The notes: generated by a model from the letters alone, not told the origin. A DNA stretch of 64,000 nt from Sclerotinia nivalis (GCA_029531795.1 JAPEIS010000003.1:2976001-3040000); one strand, 5' to 3'; positions 45,448-58,064 are shown, counted from the first letter of the stretch. Numbers and translations are program-made.

Positions 45448-46917
45448 GAGCAAATCTCATAGCACAAGGCCTTCATGAAAAGACGGATATTGGAACACGG
45501 AGTCTGGAGAACACTCTTGTTCTTATTTCCACATTTTGATGGAACGACGTTTTCACATTTCATTTGGTACTGCATTAGACACACTCCTTATATCGTTGAT
45601 GTTACAAAATGTATAAATAGCAAAAAGATGAAGAGATATTAGATATTAGGCGTGTACGTCGCTCTGGTAGGAAGTAGTTCGATGGTAAGAGGTTTTATGC
45701 ACCAACCACACGACTGAGGACACAGATGAATCATATACACGTTGCTTTTACCTTATTCTTTCAGTGACCTTTAATTTTGATGAACGTTCATTCCACGTGA
45801 TCCCGAGGGAAGGACACATAACCGTAATAAGGATCTCAGATGATGAACACAATCACGTTAGTTTATACTCTAGTCGGCATTCGAACCCCCCTCTTTCGCT
45901 GATGCTGAACCTTCGGTTCGTAATATGGGATTTCATCGATTGGCATGCAATTGGAAAAGTAACATCATAACTACCCCACTTGGCGCGCTGTAAGTTAACA
46001 AGACTTTCCTCAATCAGGGATTGGTATCAGATCTAAAGTCACTACTGCACGTCACGAAGAACATTTGTCTTGGCGATCCAGACCGATTAAGCTTAAACTG
46101 TACTCAAGCTAATACTAGTACAAAAGGTTAGAATCGACCACACTTACTAGTTTTTAAGTAATGATTCTAAACTGCCAACCAAGTAATCACAACATTATTA
46201 GGGTTAAACATCTCACTATGCTCATTTTGTTCGAACTATATACAGACTTCGAATTTAAAAGTTTGGATACCTCGACATCAAAACCCGATAGATGCGCTTA
46301 ACGTATACTGTTTAATGCGAGAACTTCGCAGCTCCTTATTCTTGTACCCGATCACAATTCAAAGAAATGTAGATGCCGACCTCGACGTCGTTCGCAAATG
46401 TTTCGTGCTATACCCGGTTCATGGTACTGAGGGGGCACAAAGCGTCACAGTTAATGTACCGACTACCGTACAAAACGACAAATATGGACTGGCGTCGATA
46501 GTCCCTCTATAGGTCATTTTGATCCTCGCAAGCTAAGCCAATTATTATCTTGGAAGCTGATAGTGTAGCTTCATTCATACAAAAGTATGGGATTTTGGTG
46601 CAATAGTTTTCTTTTGGAAACCAACACGTCATCGATCTCTAGCATTCCCAACTATGCTTTATCGAGTTTTGCTAGTCTGCTTTATCAAATCAGCCTACCA
46701 GTCAAGCTAACAGATGCAACGAATTAATAAGTCGAGACACATTTAGATTACCCAAATGGGCTTAGAATCGCCTTACCACTAATGAAATGGTTCGAGTTAG
46801 CCAAAAGACACATATGGATTTTTGATTATTATCATTGGTATATAAGTATCTTGCATCTGCCTTTTCCCTGTCTGTCTTCATCTTCCCTTCTTTAATTTCG
46901 ACACACATTTATTTATC
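45448..46917. other. Intergenic, no gene seen
   Basis: 1.5 kb of low-coding-potential DNA; the short frames at 45764-46512 are unsupported. Confidence 0.45.
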
Positions 46918-48904
46918 ATGGCTTCAAATTCAACCAATTGGATGACCACTTCGTCATGGCCGACTAGCCGCAGAAGTACTGATGATCCTTTTCATGATAT
47001 TCATGGAGATCCATTTGATGATAGCCATGCAACACCCCTACAAGACATCCAAAGTGATAGTACTGCACGTATGTCTACCGAAACCCAGCAACGGAATGAG
47101 TTTCGTCAATCCAGCGCATCCTCCAAAGAATCACGTATCCTCGAGGACATTCGAAATGGAAATTATGTATGATATAACCACTTAAATATCGAAAATTTTC
47201 ACCCGGGCTCATGCTCACGATCATTCTAGTGAAATTTGTCCCGTCTGTTTAGAAGCTGTACGCTTCACACCCGATCGTTACTTGTGGCACTGCAAGGATT
47301 GTTATGTTATTACTCATTACCAATGTGCGCTGTCATGTGCCAGTGCAGACCGAAGTGAAAGGTACGGTGATTGGAAATGTCCCCAATGTAGCAAATATCA
47401 AAGCTCGAAACCTAATGGAAAGTGCTGGTGTGGAAATGGCACTCCCATATATGACCATTCTACCATTCCGAATGCGTGCATAGACGGAATCTGTGGTAGC
47501 AAATCAAGGTGCATCCATGGAAATAAGTCGTTCTGCCAAAAGTCATGCCATCCGGGTCCATGTGAGTATGCCTGTGGAAGATGCGCAGATGATAATTTAA
47601 CGGAACCACCGAATATGAATACTGTTTGGGGTAGATTTAAAATCAGGGAGCTAAACCGTCGCGCGATCTTTTGCAATGCCATATTCATTGTAAGCTTAAT
47701 GGGGTGCCTGTCTATATTTGCCGTCTTTCACACCAAATGGCACGCACAACCATACCTATATCCTCATTTCAGAGATAAATTTGCGTTGGCAGAAGGTCTT
47801 TGCATTCTCGTGATCGGGATTTTCTACTTGGCGCTGGGGGCAAAAGTTCTCGTTTATTACTTATTCACGGTATTAAAGTTCTTTGGAGAGGTTTTGAACG
47901 GTACTTCAGGACAGACTGGAGTCAGATTTAAACCTGTGCGAACAGTTGTGGGTGGGGCTTTCATAACGTGTACTTTCGTAGGCATCTATATCCTGCCGAT
48001 ATTAGGGTACGTAATCGACCTCTTTTCATTTAAGGTTTTTGAAAACACGCAACTGACAAATTTTATCTCTAGAATTGTTGGGGGGCCAGACATTCACTGG
48101 TATAACCAAATGAAGAACTCTTGCGAAGGATTTGATACCCGTGTCAAGATGGGTACTAATTTTGCAGAATTCAAATACGATCTGCGCAGTCTCAATGCCT
48201 CAATCGACAACCAAACTTTTTATCTCGCACCTGTACTTGTACCGAAAATTGACAGCAATGAAACTTATCAATACTTTCATCGTTTCTCTGGCAATTCGGC
48301 CAACATGGCTCATTTTACTGTCGATGTCGATGTAGATAATGGAGTCTGGCGCTGGGGGGCTTTTGATGGACCCGATGAGCGCACAAAATGGTGGGCTGCC
48401 AGTCGCAAAGACGACAATGAAGACCTCCCAATCTTCGACAACATCACTCTAACAGAACATTGGAATGGGACCATCGAAAAGGTTAATGGTCATCTATGGC
48501 TCCCCGATTACGACATAATAATTCAAGGGATAGAAGATGCACGCGAGCATTGCGAAATCGAACCTTTCATTCGTGTATTTGATACGGCGCAAACTTCCCA
48601 TGCATATCTCTCAAAGTTGCTGGCATCAAAGTGGAATTGGAACCCTGAATACAATCGAAATGTTATTATGCGTACAGCTAGTTTCGGACATGGAAGACAG
48701 AGATTGGATATGTGTATAAAAGAGGACTTCTATCTTACGGAAGAAGGCTTGGAGCAAGAGTTCGAGGGCGTGAGTAATCCTTCTATTGTGCCATTGGCTA
48801 TTGTTGCGGCATATAGAATGAGGATGAGCGAGAAGAACATGTTGGACTGCAGCAGGAAGAGGACAGATCAGGGATGGGGCTGGAGGCGCTCTCAGGAGGA
48901 ATAA
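46918..48904 (+). CDS. NF-X1-like RING/zinc-finger membrane protein; exon junction unresolved
   Basis: N-terminal part 46918-47166 (ATG at 46918, polar, ends ILEDIRNGNY); main part about 47186-48904. The main part begins EICPVCLEAVRF, with a RING-like C/H set as in NFX1 (CPVC, WHCKDCY, HYQC, WKCPQC), then NF-X1-type finger residues (CWCGNG, GNKSFCQKSCHPGPCEYACG). Three membrane segments follow (about 47670-47730, 47800-47880, 47950-48030) and a large C-terminal domain with several N-glycosylation sites (NGT, NET, NIT). NFX1-like RINGs act as E3 ligases; here a membrane-anchored ligase is inferred. The only possible intron (GTATGA at 47167 to CTAG at 47229) leaves the frame one base out. A TATG duplication at 47163-47170 plus a TAA at 47183 would also explain it. 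Confidence 0.6.
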
Positions 48905-50321
48905 GGTGTTTGTTCTATTTTATATTACTACTATAATCTTCAAGTACTGCAACTTCATTAAATTTTCTCTTGTGCAATTGTGACTCAAAATTTTTAGTAT
49001 TATTGAAGAGCTCTATCCCATGGCCAACTCTCTATCTGATATCCAGGAAACTGTTCATCGTTATTCCACCTTGACATTAAACAATTTAACGTATGCTCCC
49101 ATAGCGTGGCTTTTGATTTTAAAGTAATTGAAACAATAGAGATAGTGATCTCATAATCGCAACTTAGTTTACCCTATGAACCTAGCCGGACCCTGACATT
49201 TCCAATGATAGTGCCTTTACAACACTATTGACCACCTCATATTTGAATCCAGACGTATCTCTACTCTTTCTTAAAGAATTTGAACACTCGATAAATAAGC
49301 GAGCTCTTTGTGTTTCTCGGCTAATTACAGACTGTTCGCTAATAGACAGGGTTTGGCAAAGAGAAGGGTCTACCCTGGGTAATCTGGGTAAAACTGGTCG
49401 AAAAGCCATTCTATTTGAGTTTTATATGGTAGGATAATTATCCAGTGAAATGCTTCAGGTTTCAGGGTTCTGTAGGTATTTTGTATATGAGGTTATATAT
49501 TTGATAAAGGTGTAATATTGGTCGAAGAATATTGAAAACTTCGGTTATATGATTAGTCCATGATATAATTGGGATAATTTCAACCTTGGATGATAATATG
49601 GGACGATTATATGATATTTATCTGGTGGTATTTTAGTATTTGGTGGTATTTCCGGGTAACTATCCTATAAAACCTTTACAGAGCAGGGTACTGGTGCCCA
49701 ACCCTGCTAGTTAATAGGATGTTAATAGTACTCATTCAATAGTGATAAATATCCCCTATCTTCAATTGAAGAAACACTCATTCTTGAACACTTGATTAGA
49801 CACATTAGACACTGATTCATCTGTAAGCGAAGAATAGATAAATGAAGATGCCTACCAATTAAAGTAAATGAGTTAGAAAGAACGAACGATGATCATCGCA
49901 ACTTCTTTCATTGTTTGATTAAAGCTTGATTATTCAGCTCTCATTATCAAATGCAGTTGCGGATGTTGAGCTATTATGTCTGTTTACACTAAGTGGTTAG
50001 TGTTATTATATAAAGTTGAGCCAACCAATAAATACTCATTGTCCAAGATGCCATTGAAGAATACTGTTTCAATCTTCCATATAGTTTTAGAGTTAGAACT
50101 TATGGTATGAAGAAGAACAGAAGAGTAAGCATCAGTGTTCGAACTAGTATTGGAGTATAATAATCTCATATATAATTGCTTTCGAGCATTTAATTTGATA
50201 TTTTAATAGTAATGTAGGAACATTAGCACCAAAACTAAACTCTTTTCGCGGTGATTTGAACTTCATACGATAGCTCGATACATCAACCAATACAACAGCG
50301 TTGTTAATATAGTTCATTGCA
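48905..50321. other. Intergenic, no supported gene
   Basis: 1.4 kb, partly A+T rich (49440-49680) with a TATAAAAC box near 49665. Possibly old retroelement remains, but no borders or coding domain could be fixed. Confidence 0.4.
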
Positions 50322-52369
50322 TTAATCAGTGAAATCTTCATTATCTGGGGCAGTAAAAAGCTTTGTAAAGTAACCAGATGAATCGCAGATGATGTAATTA
50401 CCATCTCGGTAAACCGTCCCCTTGCATGGTTCTGCGAACTTCTTCGGGAGGGCTTCTTCAGTAGAATAGAGTTTGTGGGTGCTATCCCTCTTTCCTAGCT
50501 CCGCTAATAAGCGTTTGAGGTCGTAGGGTAGCGCCTCGTACGCTTCCTCTTGCTTTGCCAAGTATAGACGTGTTTGTGGTTTGCGATCCAGATGGAAGGA
50601 CAATGCGATTTGTATGCCTCTTTGGCACCATCTTGTTATCGGATCAATAGTCTGGGCAGTTGAGCCTGACATCAAATATTCCTCGTCAAATTGTCTTAAC
50701 TCTTCGCTCAGAATTTTCATAGCTGGTGTATCCGTCGCGCAAAGATATTTGGTTAAACATGTTCGCAAATAGCCCATTCTATTTCCCTGTACATCTCTTT
50801 GTAGGCGAGACAACTCATTTACTATTTCAAGTGGCGCGTCAGAAGTATAGAAAATTTCTTCCAAGTATTGAACTCCTAAAGCATAGTCGCCATTTTTGCG
50901 TGAGGCGTTCAATCCAAGTTTAAGCAAATTCTCAGGTGTTCTCCGCGATTGATTTTCCCAAAGCGGGCGATCGGTTTGATTGGCTGGGTCTAAAGGTACG
51001 TAAATTGGTAAGTTACAAGTCCATATAAGAACCCCTTGTGACTCCTTTAGGTGGTCATAATCTGGAATTTGGTAGATATTTGTTGGTATTTCTCTCGCTA
51101 CCCTTTGGTTGGCTAAGATCCACCTCAGATAGGGGCTTGTTTGAACATTTTCTGGGTTATACAAACTGAGCGAGATCGCAGATTGATTGGCATAAGCCAT
51201 GGCTTGGTTTATGGCTTTCTTAACAGGCTCATCATTATGGCTGCTGTGTGAAATCAGCTGGAGTGCAATTGTCACCAATATATCAAGAATGACCAAGTCT
51301 ATTGATTCGTCGCCTTGAGAATGCTCTGTCCATGCTTCGATAAATCTCTCTATAAATTTTTCTATCAGCATGGCTTCGCTGGCAACTGGTCCCCAAGGAT
51401 CAAAAAATAATTTGATGGTGTCCGCGACTCCGTATCTTGAACATAAAGCATGAAAAAGGTCCCGCATATCCCAGATTCTGCCTGCTGACAGGAGGTGTTT
51501 GTATAAATGCTGCCAACCTAAAGATTTACTCATTATGGTTCTCAGTTCCTTTGAGATATTCTTGGGTGTTTGTATGTGTCGTTCTGTTTCTGAGTCAAGG
51601 TAAAACATATTACAGAGCAATTGTACCTGGTTATTGATTAGTAAATTCTTGTTTAGATAATACGGATATTTAGGGCATTTACCTGTGTCGAATCAAGCCG
51701 TTCAAAGTTGGATTTCAACATGATCAATATTGTATGAATTCCTGTACTTTCAAAGATGCTGCCCGAGAAATCGAAAACATGCCGTCGTGCTATCTCAGAT
51801 ATGGACCGCACATATTGATTAGGAAAGATTCCATACTTGCTAGACGCCTTCAGCTCGGATAGATCCCTGCTCTCCATAAGATCTATCAAAAACTCGTAGG
51901 CGCCCTGTTTTAGTAAAGTGTCAAACAAGTCAAGATAAAGTTCTGGAAGGTTTTTCAGATCCGGTGGGTATGAGTCGTAAAGATCCCGGGCAGCAATAAA
52001 TTTACCTAATCTCGTAAGACGTGAAAATTCTTCCACGCACATCTCAACATCGTATGAACAGTCAAGGCCAATTTTTAGCTCGGCACTTCCTGGACAATCT
52101 TTGGCCTCTTTCAAAAGGGCGTCTACTTCAGCTCCCGATGTGGAATCATAAAACCAAAGCGCTGCTTCTGGATCTTCCCTTTTCCTTGCTTTTCTTAATT
52201 GCTTATGATATGATGCAGCAATATCTTGGGGCGAAACAGGTGCTTTTTGGTCCCATTCAGGGCTGTGGGGTTGCGCAGAGCTTCCGGAATTACGAACTAA
52301 TGTTTCCGGCCTTGTAGAAGGCTGGTCAGTAGTAGCGCTTTTAGGATCACGAATAAGTACTGAGTCCAT
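50322..52369 (-). CDS. Module gene A (copy 1): unrecognised helical protein
   Basis: Exons 52369-51683 and 51626-50322; a 56-bp intron (GTAAAT donor, TTTACTAATC branch, AACCAG acceptor) joins phase 0; 663 residues. Homologous along most of its length to the gene at 55575-58064: ...EEFSRLTRLGKF.AARD, DESIDLVILDILVTIAL, SPYLRWIL, NLPIYVPLD, LLKLGLNASRKNGDYAL and GYLRTCLTKYL. The text is mainly helical and may form TPR-like repeats around residues 90-160 (LARDLYDSYP, LFDTLLKQGAYEFLIDLME type pattern). No catalytic motif, membrane segment or signal peptide is visible. It lacks the long basic/Pro-rich C-terminal extension of its paralogue. It is divergent from module gene B (52687), 317 bp away. 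Function unknown. Confidence 0.75.
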
Positions 52370-52686
52370 GGGAGGAAGCTGATTATTTGGCGACAGTGGA
52401 GTAGGTATGCTTTAGAATACTGTATCTAATGATATGACAAACGCGTGCCAACTCTAATGTCAAAGCTGATTTCATCAAAGTAGTCTTACTTTTTTATCAA
52501 TTACCAATATTGCAAGATCAGATTGAAGCCATTCAAACTCACTAGAAACAGCTACTGGAGTGCGTCGCGGCTACCCTAAAGTATCTCAGAGGGCTTTCCG
52601 AAAAGCAATTAATGTGTGCCTCTGCAGCAACGTCTACTTAGGCCTCTTTTATTTTCGGAACGACACTTGAAAAACTCTAGTTCATA
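52370..52686. promoter_or_regulatory. Divergent promoter region of module copy 1
   Basis: 317 bp between the start codons of genes A (minus) and B (plus). No operator recognised. Confidence 0.5.
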
Positions 52687-53766
52687 ATGGCCGTATACAA
52701 CTTCCCTGAAGTTTCACTCAAGCGTGATTACAAGTGTGATTATAAGTGCATTCAAAATCTGGAAGATGCGAAGCTGCAATGTCTCAAGTCTGCGGACACC
52801 AGCATTGATTGTCAATTAGGAATTTCTAAATCCAAATTAGGCGCTTTAACAGATAAAAATACTGGCATAATTTCACCTGCTAGTGTCGTATATTTGAGTC
52901 TCAGCTTCCGTCAACCCGAGGGTTGCAAATTGTCTACCGCCGCTGTTTCCATAACCTTGGTTGAATGCAATCCCGCGGAGAAGGATGATTTCGAGCAATC
53001 TTATTCACATTATTTATGTGTGACTGATTATTATGCGCCCAAAAACCTTATTGGCGAACGTAAAACAGAGACTACCACGAAGGAATATTGGATAAAACCC
53101 TGAATTACAAGTCTTTGGAATAGGGGGCGAAATCGGTGGCCCAAGGTTCGCAAGCAAAGCAGATAGAACAAGCAGCTGGACCTTTAAAGGATTCCTTCGC
53201 TTCCCGTCCTGCTCGGCGGTATATAGGACCCTGTTATGGGATCTGACAGAGAACCCTCTTGAGCCACATGTAGAGCATAGCAATGAATTCCATACTGCGT
53301 TCGTATTGAAACACGAATGCGTATCGTTCTACATTGAGGTTGAAAGTAAAGTAAAGCCGGAGAGGAAAAGAGATCGGTTCAAGCAGGCAATCTCATTTTT
53401 CAAATTTTCTCCTCAAAGTCCCGGGGTTGCGCTATTTGGATTGAGTCCTGAGGATCAAAAGTTTTCGAGCGTCATAAGGACCAAGAAGACTTTAAACTCG
53501 ATAAGTTAGCTAATAGTCTCGAAGAAGAGATTTATAGGGAGAATATGGGATTTTCGAGGGGGATACCCGACGTAATTCCTCCGCAGAAACCCACACTTCC
53601 ATCAAGCATACTAGAAGCAAGCACTCCTAGCGAGCGCACGCTTCCGCCAATAATACCCATCAAAACCGCTCCCAGCGAGCCCGCCTCGGTGCCAAGCCTT
53701 AACACCGTGATACCTTCAGCTTCAAATAATGAGAAACCATTTCGATTTTTAGGTCTACCATTCTGA
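52687..53766 (+). pseudogene. Module gene B (copy 1): eroded paralogue
   Basis: ATG at 52687. Homologous to the gene at 58478-59977: the first frame (to the TGA at 53101-53103) matches its N-terminus, including the box SKSK.G.L.D and the stretch SVVYLSLSFRQPEGCKLSTA against GVIYMTLGFDQPKDCKLSSA. A one-base shift at about 53095-53100 moves the continuation (ELQVFGIGGEIGG, SAVYRTLLWDLTE, VEHSNEFHTAFVLKHE) into another frame, which ends at 53507-53509. A second shift near 53481-53490 opens a third frame (FKLDKLANSLEEE...) to 53766. The C-terminal membrane segment of the paralogue is missing. The family is unknown to me; the core looks beta-rich. Either a young pseudogene or two sequencing indels; the intact paralogue shows what was lost. 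Confidence 0.7.
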
Positions 53767-55574
53767 CTAGTTGAAAAGCTCCTGGTGCCTATTATGGATA
53801 TATGCAAGAGGTGGAAATAGTAAATACAGGCTAAAAGAACCACTACGCACGAAGCAAAACGGAGTTTATTTCTACCGGTGCACATTACCAAACGGCGAGT
53901 ATTGATTTAAGTGTTGGGGAGTCAGGGTTCCCGTGGGCCTGGATCAAAGAGAGCTAGCTACAATTAGTACTATTAGAGCTCTGCTATAAGAAGAGTTTTT
54001 CACTTCATAAGTAGTTTCCTTTTCTAGTCCTTCTACAATCGTCTGAACGCTTTTAATTCTATGCTTTATACTTCCAGTTTCAGTGATGGGTTATTCCTTT
54101 GATATTAAGCCCAATCAATAAACAAACATATAAATAAGAGAGACCCCAAACGACGATCGTACCCATCCTCCGGCACAACTCAAATTCCCGGGCTTAAAGC
54201 AGAGAAGAGAGTACAGACACATACATAACGCCTAACATGTAGTAGTTGCACAATACAAACTACAACGAAAGCCCCAGTGAAGTGAAAAATAACTAATGGA
54301 AACCTTGAAAAAGCCATCGTTATTTCTCTACCTGAAAGAACCGCTTCTCCAACGGGCGCAATTATCACACCGAGATGTCATATATCGGGTTGCATTATCA
54401 ACTAAATCAATAAATGCACTGCAAAGTCATTTATCTTCATTGGCCGGCGGAATAACTTAGCCTAGGACTATGAATTGACTTCTAACTCATGTTGTACCGT
54501 CAATCTTGTGCCTATTAACCCAAGATTTGAATAGAATATGTGACTGCTCGTATCAAATATTTTCAGAACCACGTTCCCAAAAACGTCCTCAAGAATATCC
54601 TCCCAAAAAAAAATATTCCCACAAAAACCCCGCCTCAAGCTCGCCCCAGAAATTCATATCATCATCATATTACCACCATCTCATCTCAATCACCATCAAT
54701 CCCAATAAATCAGCAACAAACCTAATCCACAAATAAATATTTCTACACTCCAACTTTTCCAGCCATAGCACATGTACACAAAGAACCCTTCTCAAACCCG
54801 CTGACGAAGATCATCACTCCGATACATACACTTCCTCATCTACTATCAAGCCATCTCATTCAGTCGTTTTCACGATTTACAACCTGCATATCTGGCTTAT
54901 GAGCCAAAGGATCAAGCGACATCCTCCCGGTTTTGAGACGTTATCTAAACCTACCTACCTAGCTACCTACCTACCTACTTTTGAATTTTAGCAATATTCA
55001 CCACTGTGGCCACGTAACTTGCTGAAGCGATATGCCCACTGATATTAGGAATTGAATGGTAGTGCACTTTCGTTGAGATGCGTGTTGTTTCACAATTTTA
55101 ATAGAAAAGCCACCGTTGGCGGTGTATCCCCATCCATCTCTCATTCCTCTCATCTCATTCTTTCCCACTTCATCCCCAATAACGCTCTAGAATTCCCCCA
55201 ATATTTCAGCCATTAAATCACAACTTAAAAACAAAGACTACCTCTTCCCTTCCAACACCCCTGATCAAGATCCAAAGGACGAAAGCACCATCATGTTAAG
55301 AATTGCGTAGCTTATTTCCAAACAATAATGTTCCTATGGATTCGCATAATTGTCCGTATCCTGGGGTTGGAAATCCTTTCCATCCGCCTGAACGATTGAT
55401 CTTTGTCATATCTCAAGTTGATCGCCACTCCTGCTCTCTTCGTCAGCCTCGAAGTCTTTTTGGAGAGCTTTTGATGAATGTTCCAATCCCGAATTGGTCT
55501 CTTTGTCATCAAAACAGCCTGCTTGCAAACCTAAAATTATTAGCAATCACTACCAGGACTTCTATGATGGGCGC
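53767..55574. other. Spacer between the two module copies
   Basis: 1.8 kb without a supported gene. Contains the CTAC-type microsatellite listed separately. Confidence 0.5.
54951..54978 (+). repeat. CTAC tetranucleotide microsatellite
   Basis: About seven imperfect copies (one AGCT interruption) of CTAC. Confidence 0.85.
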
Positions 55575-58064
55575 CTAACAGTCATTTGTTTTTCTCGTTG
55601 GTCTTGAAGGCACCTCACACAAATTCGCGTACTCCTTTGCCTCCTTTAGTTTATCACGATAAGCCGATGCACCCCTCGAACTACCTGACTCGGCAATTTG
55701 CACTTCACTTCTCTTTTCATTTGGAGGTGGAGAAGGGGACCTCTCTCTGCTCTGTTCAATAGCAATATTCATGCGCTCGCGAGACAGTTCGGATAGTCGA
55801 GGCTTTGGTGGAAGCGTACTTTCGATACCCTCATGGCGCTTATCAATGACCAAAACCGGTAAATCATCTTCCGGAAGATCTTGCCAGTGGATACGAGAAG
55901 CAGCCTCTTGGAAAGGGAACCTCATTCTTTCTCCTCCCACAGGCATTTCGCGAGATCTCAAAAGCTCAGGAGGGTTAGGCTTTGGAGCTCCTCCATTCTC
56001 TCGACGTGGGAAGTGACGCTCGTAATATTCACAATTTGGCGATCTTAAATATCCTGATACCCTTCTAGGCCTTTGCGAGAGTTTTGTAGCATCCGTTTTC
56101 GTGTCAAGTTCTGCATTTCTGGTGACATAGTCATTGGTTTTACTGACGAGCTTAGATGGTCTTGGAATTTCACATTCTCCCACATATTCCTTAATACTGT
56201 TGCCACCCCAACTGTAGTTGTCATTATGTGGCGAATGAAGCTGCTGATAACAGTCGCGGTTATTTCCGGGCATCTGATTATAAGCCGACTTCTCCATCCA
56301 CGAAAGTAAATCAAACTGCTCCTTAGAATCACCCAAGGAAGAACACAATGCCATTTGAATCTTCCTCTGAAACCATCTCAAGGTGGGGTACGCGGAATTG
56401 CCAGCAGGTGTTTCTCGCCTGTCGATTTCACTTAATTCGTTGCTCAGATCCATTTGAAGTTCTCGTTCCGTTGCTAGAAGGTACTTGGTTAAACATGTAC
56501 TTAGATAACCAAGCTTGTCACCTAAGACATTCTTTAGCAGTGTTGCCAGATCACAAAGATGAATTTGCGGGGCCTCTGATCCGTTCACAAGCTGCTCTAG
56601 GTAGGAGACTTCCAAGCCATAATGGCCAAGGTCCCGCGCAGCGTTTAACCCGAGGTGTAGTAGCCCGTTAGAGTGTTCTGAGTATGGTTTAATTCTCCAG
56701 CCTGGATTCTCCGAGGCTAAAGGCACATAAATAGGAAGATTGCCCTTGACTAAGAACCCACCGGATGCGTCAAAATACGAGTATCGTGACGGTTCTTCTT
56801 CCTCCAACCTAACCTCGACTAAAATCCAGCGCAGATAAGGGCTAGACTTGATGCTTGAAGGATAATTATCTCTGATAGAAGTAGCAATTCCTCGGGCATA
56901 ATACATACATCGATTTATTGTTTGTGTTATTGCTCTTTGAAGAGGTTGTCTATGTAGAATTGTTTCAAGAGCAATTGTGACTAACACGTCGATGATGGCG
57001 AGATCCGTGGATTCATCACCTTCTTGCCTCCATTGAATGACGAAATTATCGATAGCCTTAATTAGACTCATTTCGGTGCCGAAAAACTTCTCTATCGCTG
57101 TCTCAACACTGGATATTTTCAAGACTTGGCAAAAGATGTCACGCATATCCCAAACTCGATTTGTAAAATGAAGATATGTATATAGCTCGTCCCAACTCAA
57201 CTTCCAGATGGATTCATATTCAGGATTAGGATTCAATATGTTGATAAATCTGAGATATAATGTTTCCAGATACAGAAAATGGCAGAGAAATCGTATCTGA
57301 AACTTGTAAGAGCTTTGGGGCGACAACAAGCTAATACTAGGTCTTACCTGAAGTGAACTCAGCTTCACGAAGTCTCTTTTCAACTCAGTGACCATCTGCG
57401 ATCTTGCCTGTCTCCACTCGTTAACTGCATCTTCTAGCCATCCCAAGGTGATAGCTTTGGCTAGGCAAAGTGCAGAATGCAAGTAGTGATGATAAATTTG
57501 GTCACAGTCTTTTGCCAATATTGGAGGATCCTTATTTGTGACAAGGTCGAGAACATCCTTAAACGCTCCTTGTGCCAATAAGGTGTCAACATAATCAACG
57601 ATGAGATCAGGATGATCGCCACAGTAGGCGCGGCAAGAATCGAAGTACCGTCTAGCATCCTTGAACCTCCCGAGTCTTTTTAGACGAGAAAGCTCTTCCA
57701 AGTGACTCTCTATGTCTACGCTACAATCAAACTCAAGCTGAATCGTAGCATCCTGGGTTGAATTAGGGGTCCAGCGCGTAGATATTGGTCTGTGTTCATA
57801 AGAGTGATGAGGTGCTATTTCGTCCCAATCATTCTCAGAATCGCTTTCTGAAACATTTTCGGCTTCACTACTGGAATCGCGATGGTTTATTTGAGTCCTT
57901 TGAGGCTCCGAGAAGGATACGTCGCGCTTTTCAGTAGACGACAAGAATGACCTTGGAACAGTGGAGACGGAACGAGCTGACTGTGAATTATGGGAAAAGA
58001 GCAATTCTCCACGTGATGAAGCTGACAAGGACGAGGCTGCGTGAGAAACTGTAGGACGAGACAT
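55575..58064 (-). CDS. Module gene A (copy 2): unrecognised helical protein, long form
   Basis: ATG at 58064 (MSRPTVSHAASSLSAS). Exons 58064-57348 and 57296-55575. The intron position matches copy 1, but here the intron is 51 bp, a multiple of 3, and contains no stop (VRPSISLLSPQSSYKFQ), so spliced (812) and unspliced (829) products are both readable. The spliced form is preferred because SLQ-IRFLCHFLY then aligns with STQ-VQLLCNMFY of copy 1. An N-terminal 90 residues of Ser-rich, acidic text are followed by the conserved helical region (SRLKRLGRFKDARRYFDS, SPYLRWILVEVR, NLPIYVPLA, LGYLSTCLTKYLLATE) and then about 250 residues of basic/Pro/Arg-rich tail absent from copy 1. No catalytic motif recognised. 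Confidence 0.75.
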   Translation of the reverse strand: MSRPTVSHAASSLSASSRGELLFSHNSQSARSVSTVPRSFLSSTEKRDVSFSEPQRTQINHRDSSSEAENVSESDSENDWDEIAPHHSYEHRPISTRWTPNSTQDATIQLEFDCSVDIESHLEELSRLKRLGRFKDARRYFDSCRAYCGDHPDLIVDYVDTLLAQGAFKDVLDLVTNKDPPILAKDCDQIYHHYLHSALCLAKAITLGWLEDAVNEWRQARSQMVTELKRDFVKLSSLQVRPSISLLSPQSSYKFQIRFLCHFLYLETLYLRFINILNPNPEYESIWKLSWDELYTYLHFTNRVWDMRDIFCQVLKISSVETAIEKFFGTEMSLIKAIDNFVIQWRQEGDESTDLAIIDVLVTIALETILHRQPLQRAITQTINRCMYYARGIATSIRDNYPSSIKSSPYLRWILVEVRLEEEEPSRYSYFDASGGFLVKGNLPIYVPLASENPGWRIKPYSEHSNGLLHLGLNAARDLGHYGLEVSYLEQLVNGSEAPQIHLCDLATLLKNVLGDKLGYLSTCLTKYLLATERELQMDLSNELSEIDRRETPAGNSAYPTLRWFQRKIQMALCSSLGDSKEQFDLLSWMEKSAYNQMPGNNRDCYQQLHSPHNDNYSWGGNSIKEYVGECEIPRPSKLVSKTNDYVTRNAELDTKTDATKLSQRPRRVSGYLRSPNCEYYERHFPRRENGGAPKPNPPELLRSREMPVGGERMRFPFQEAASRIHWQDLPEDDLPVLVIDKRHEGIESTLPPKPRLSELSRERMNIAIEQSRERSPSPPPNEKRSEVQIAESGSSRGASAYRDKLKEAKEYANLCEVPSRPTRKTNDC

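Noticed and set aside
49984..50169. Copia reverse-transcriptase-like peptide (ETVFFNGILDNE)
   Set aside because: Only about 12 residues resemble the RT box and there is no longer alignment, orientation or border support.
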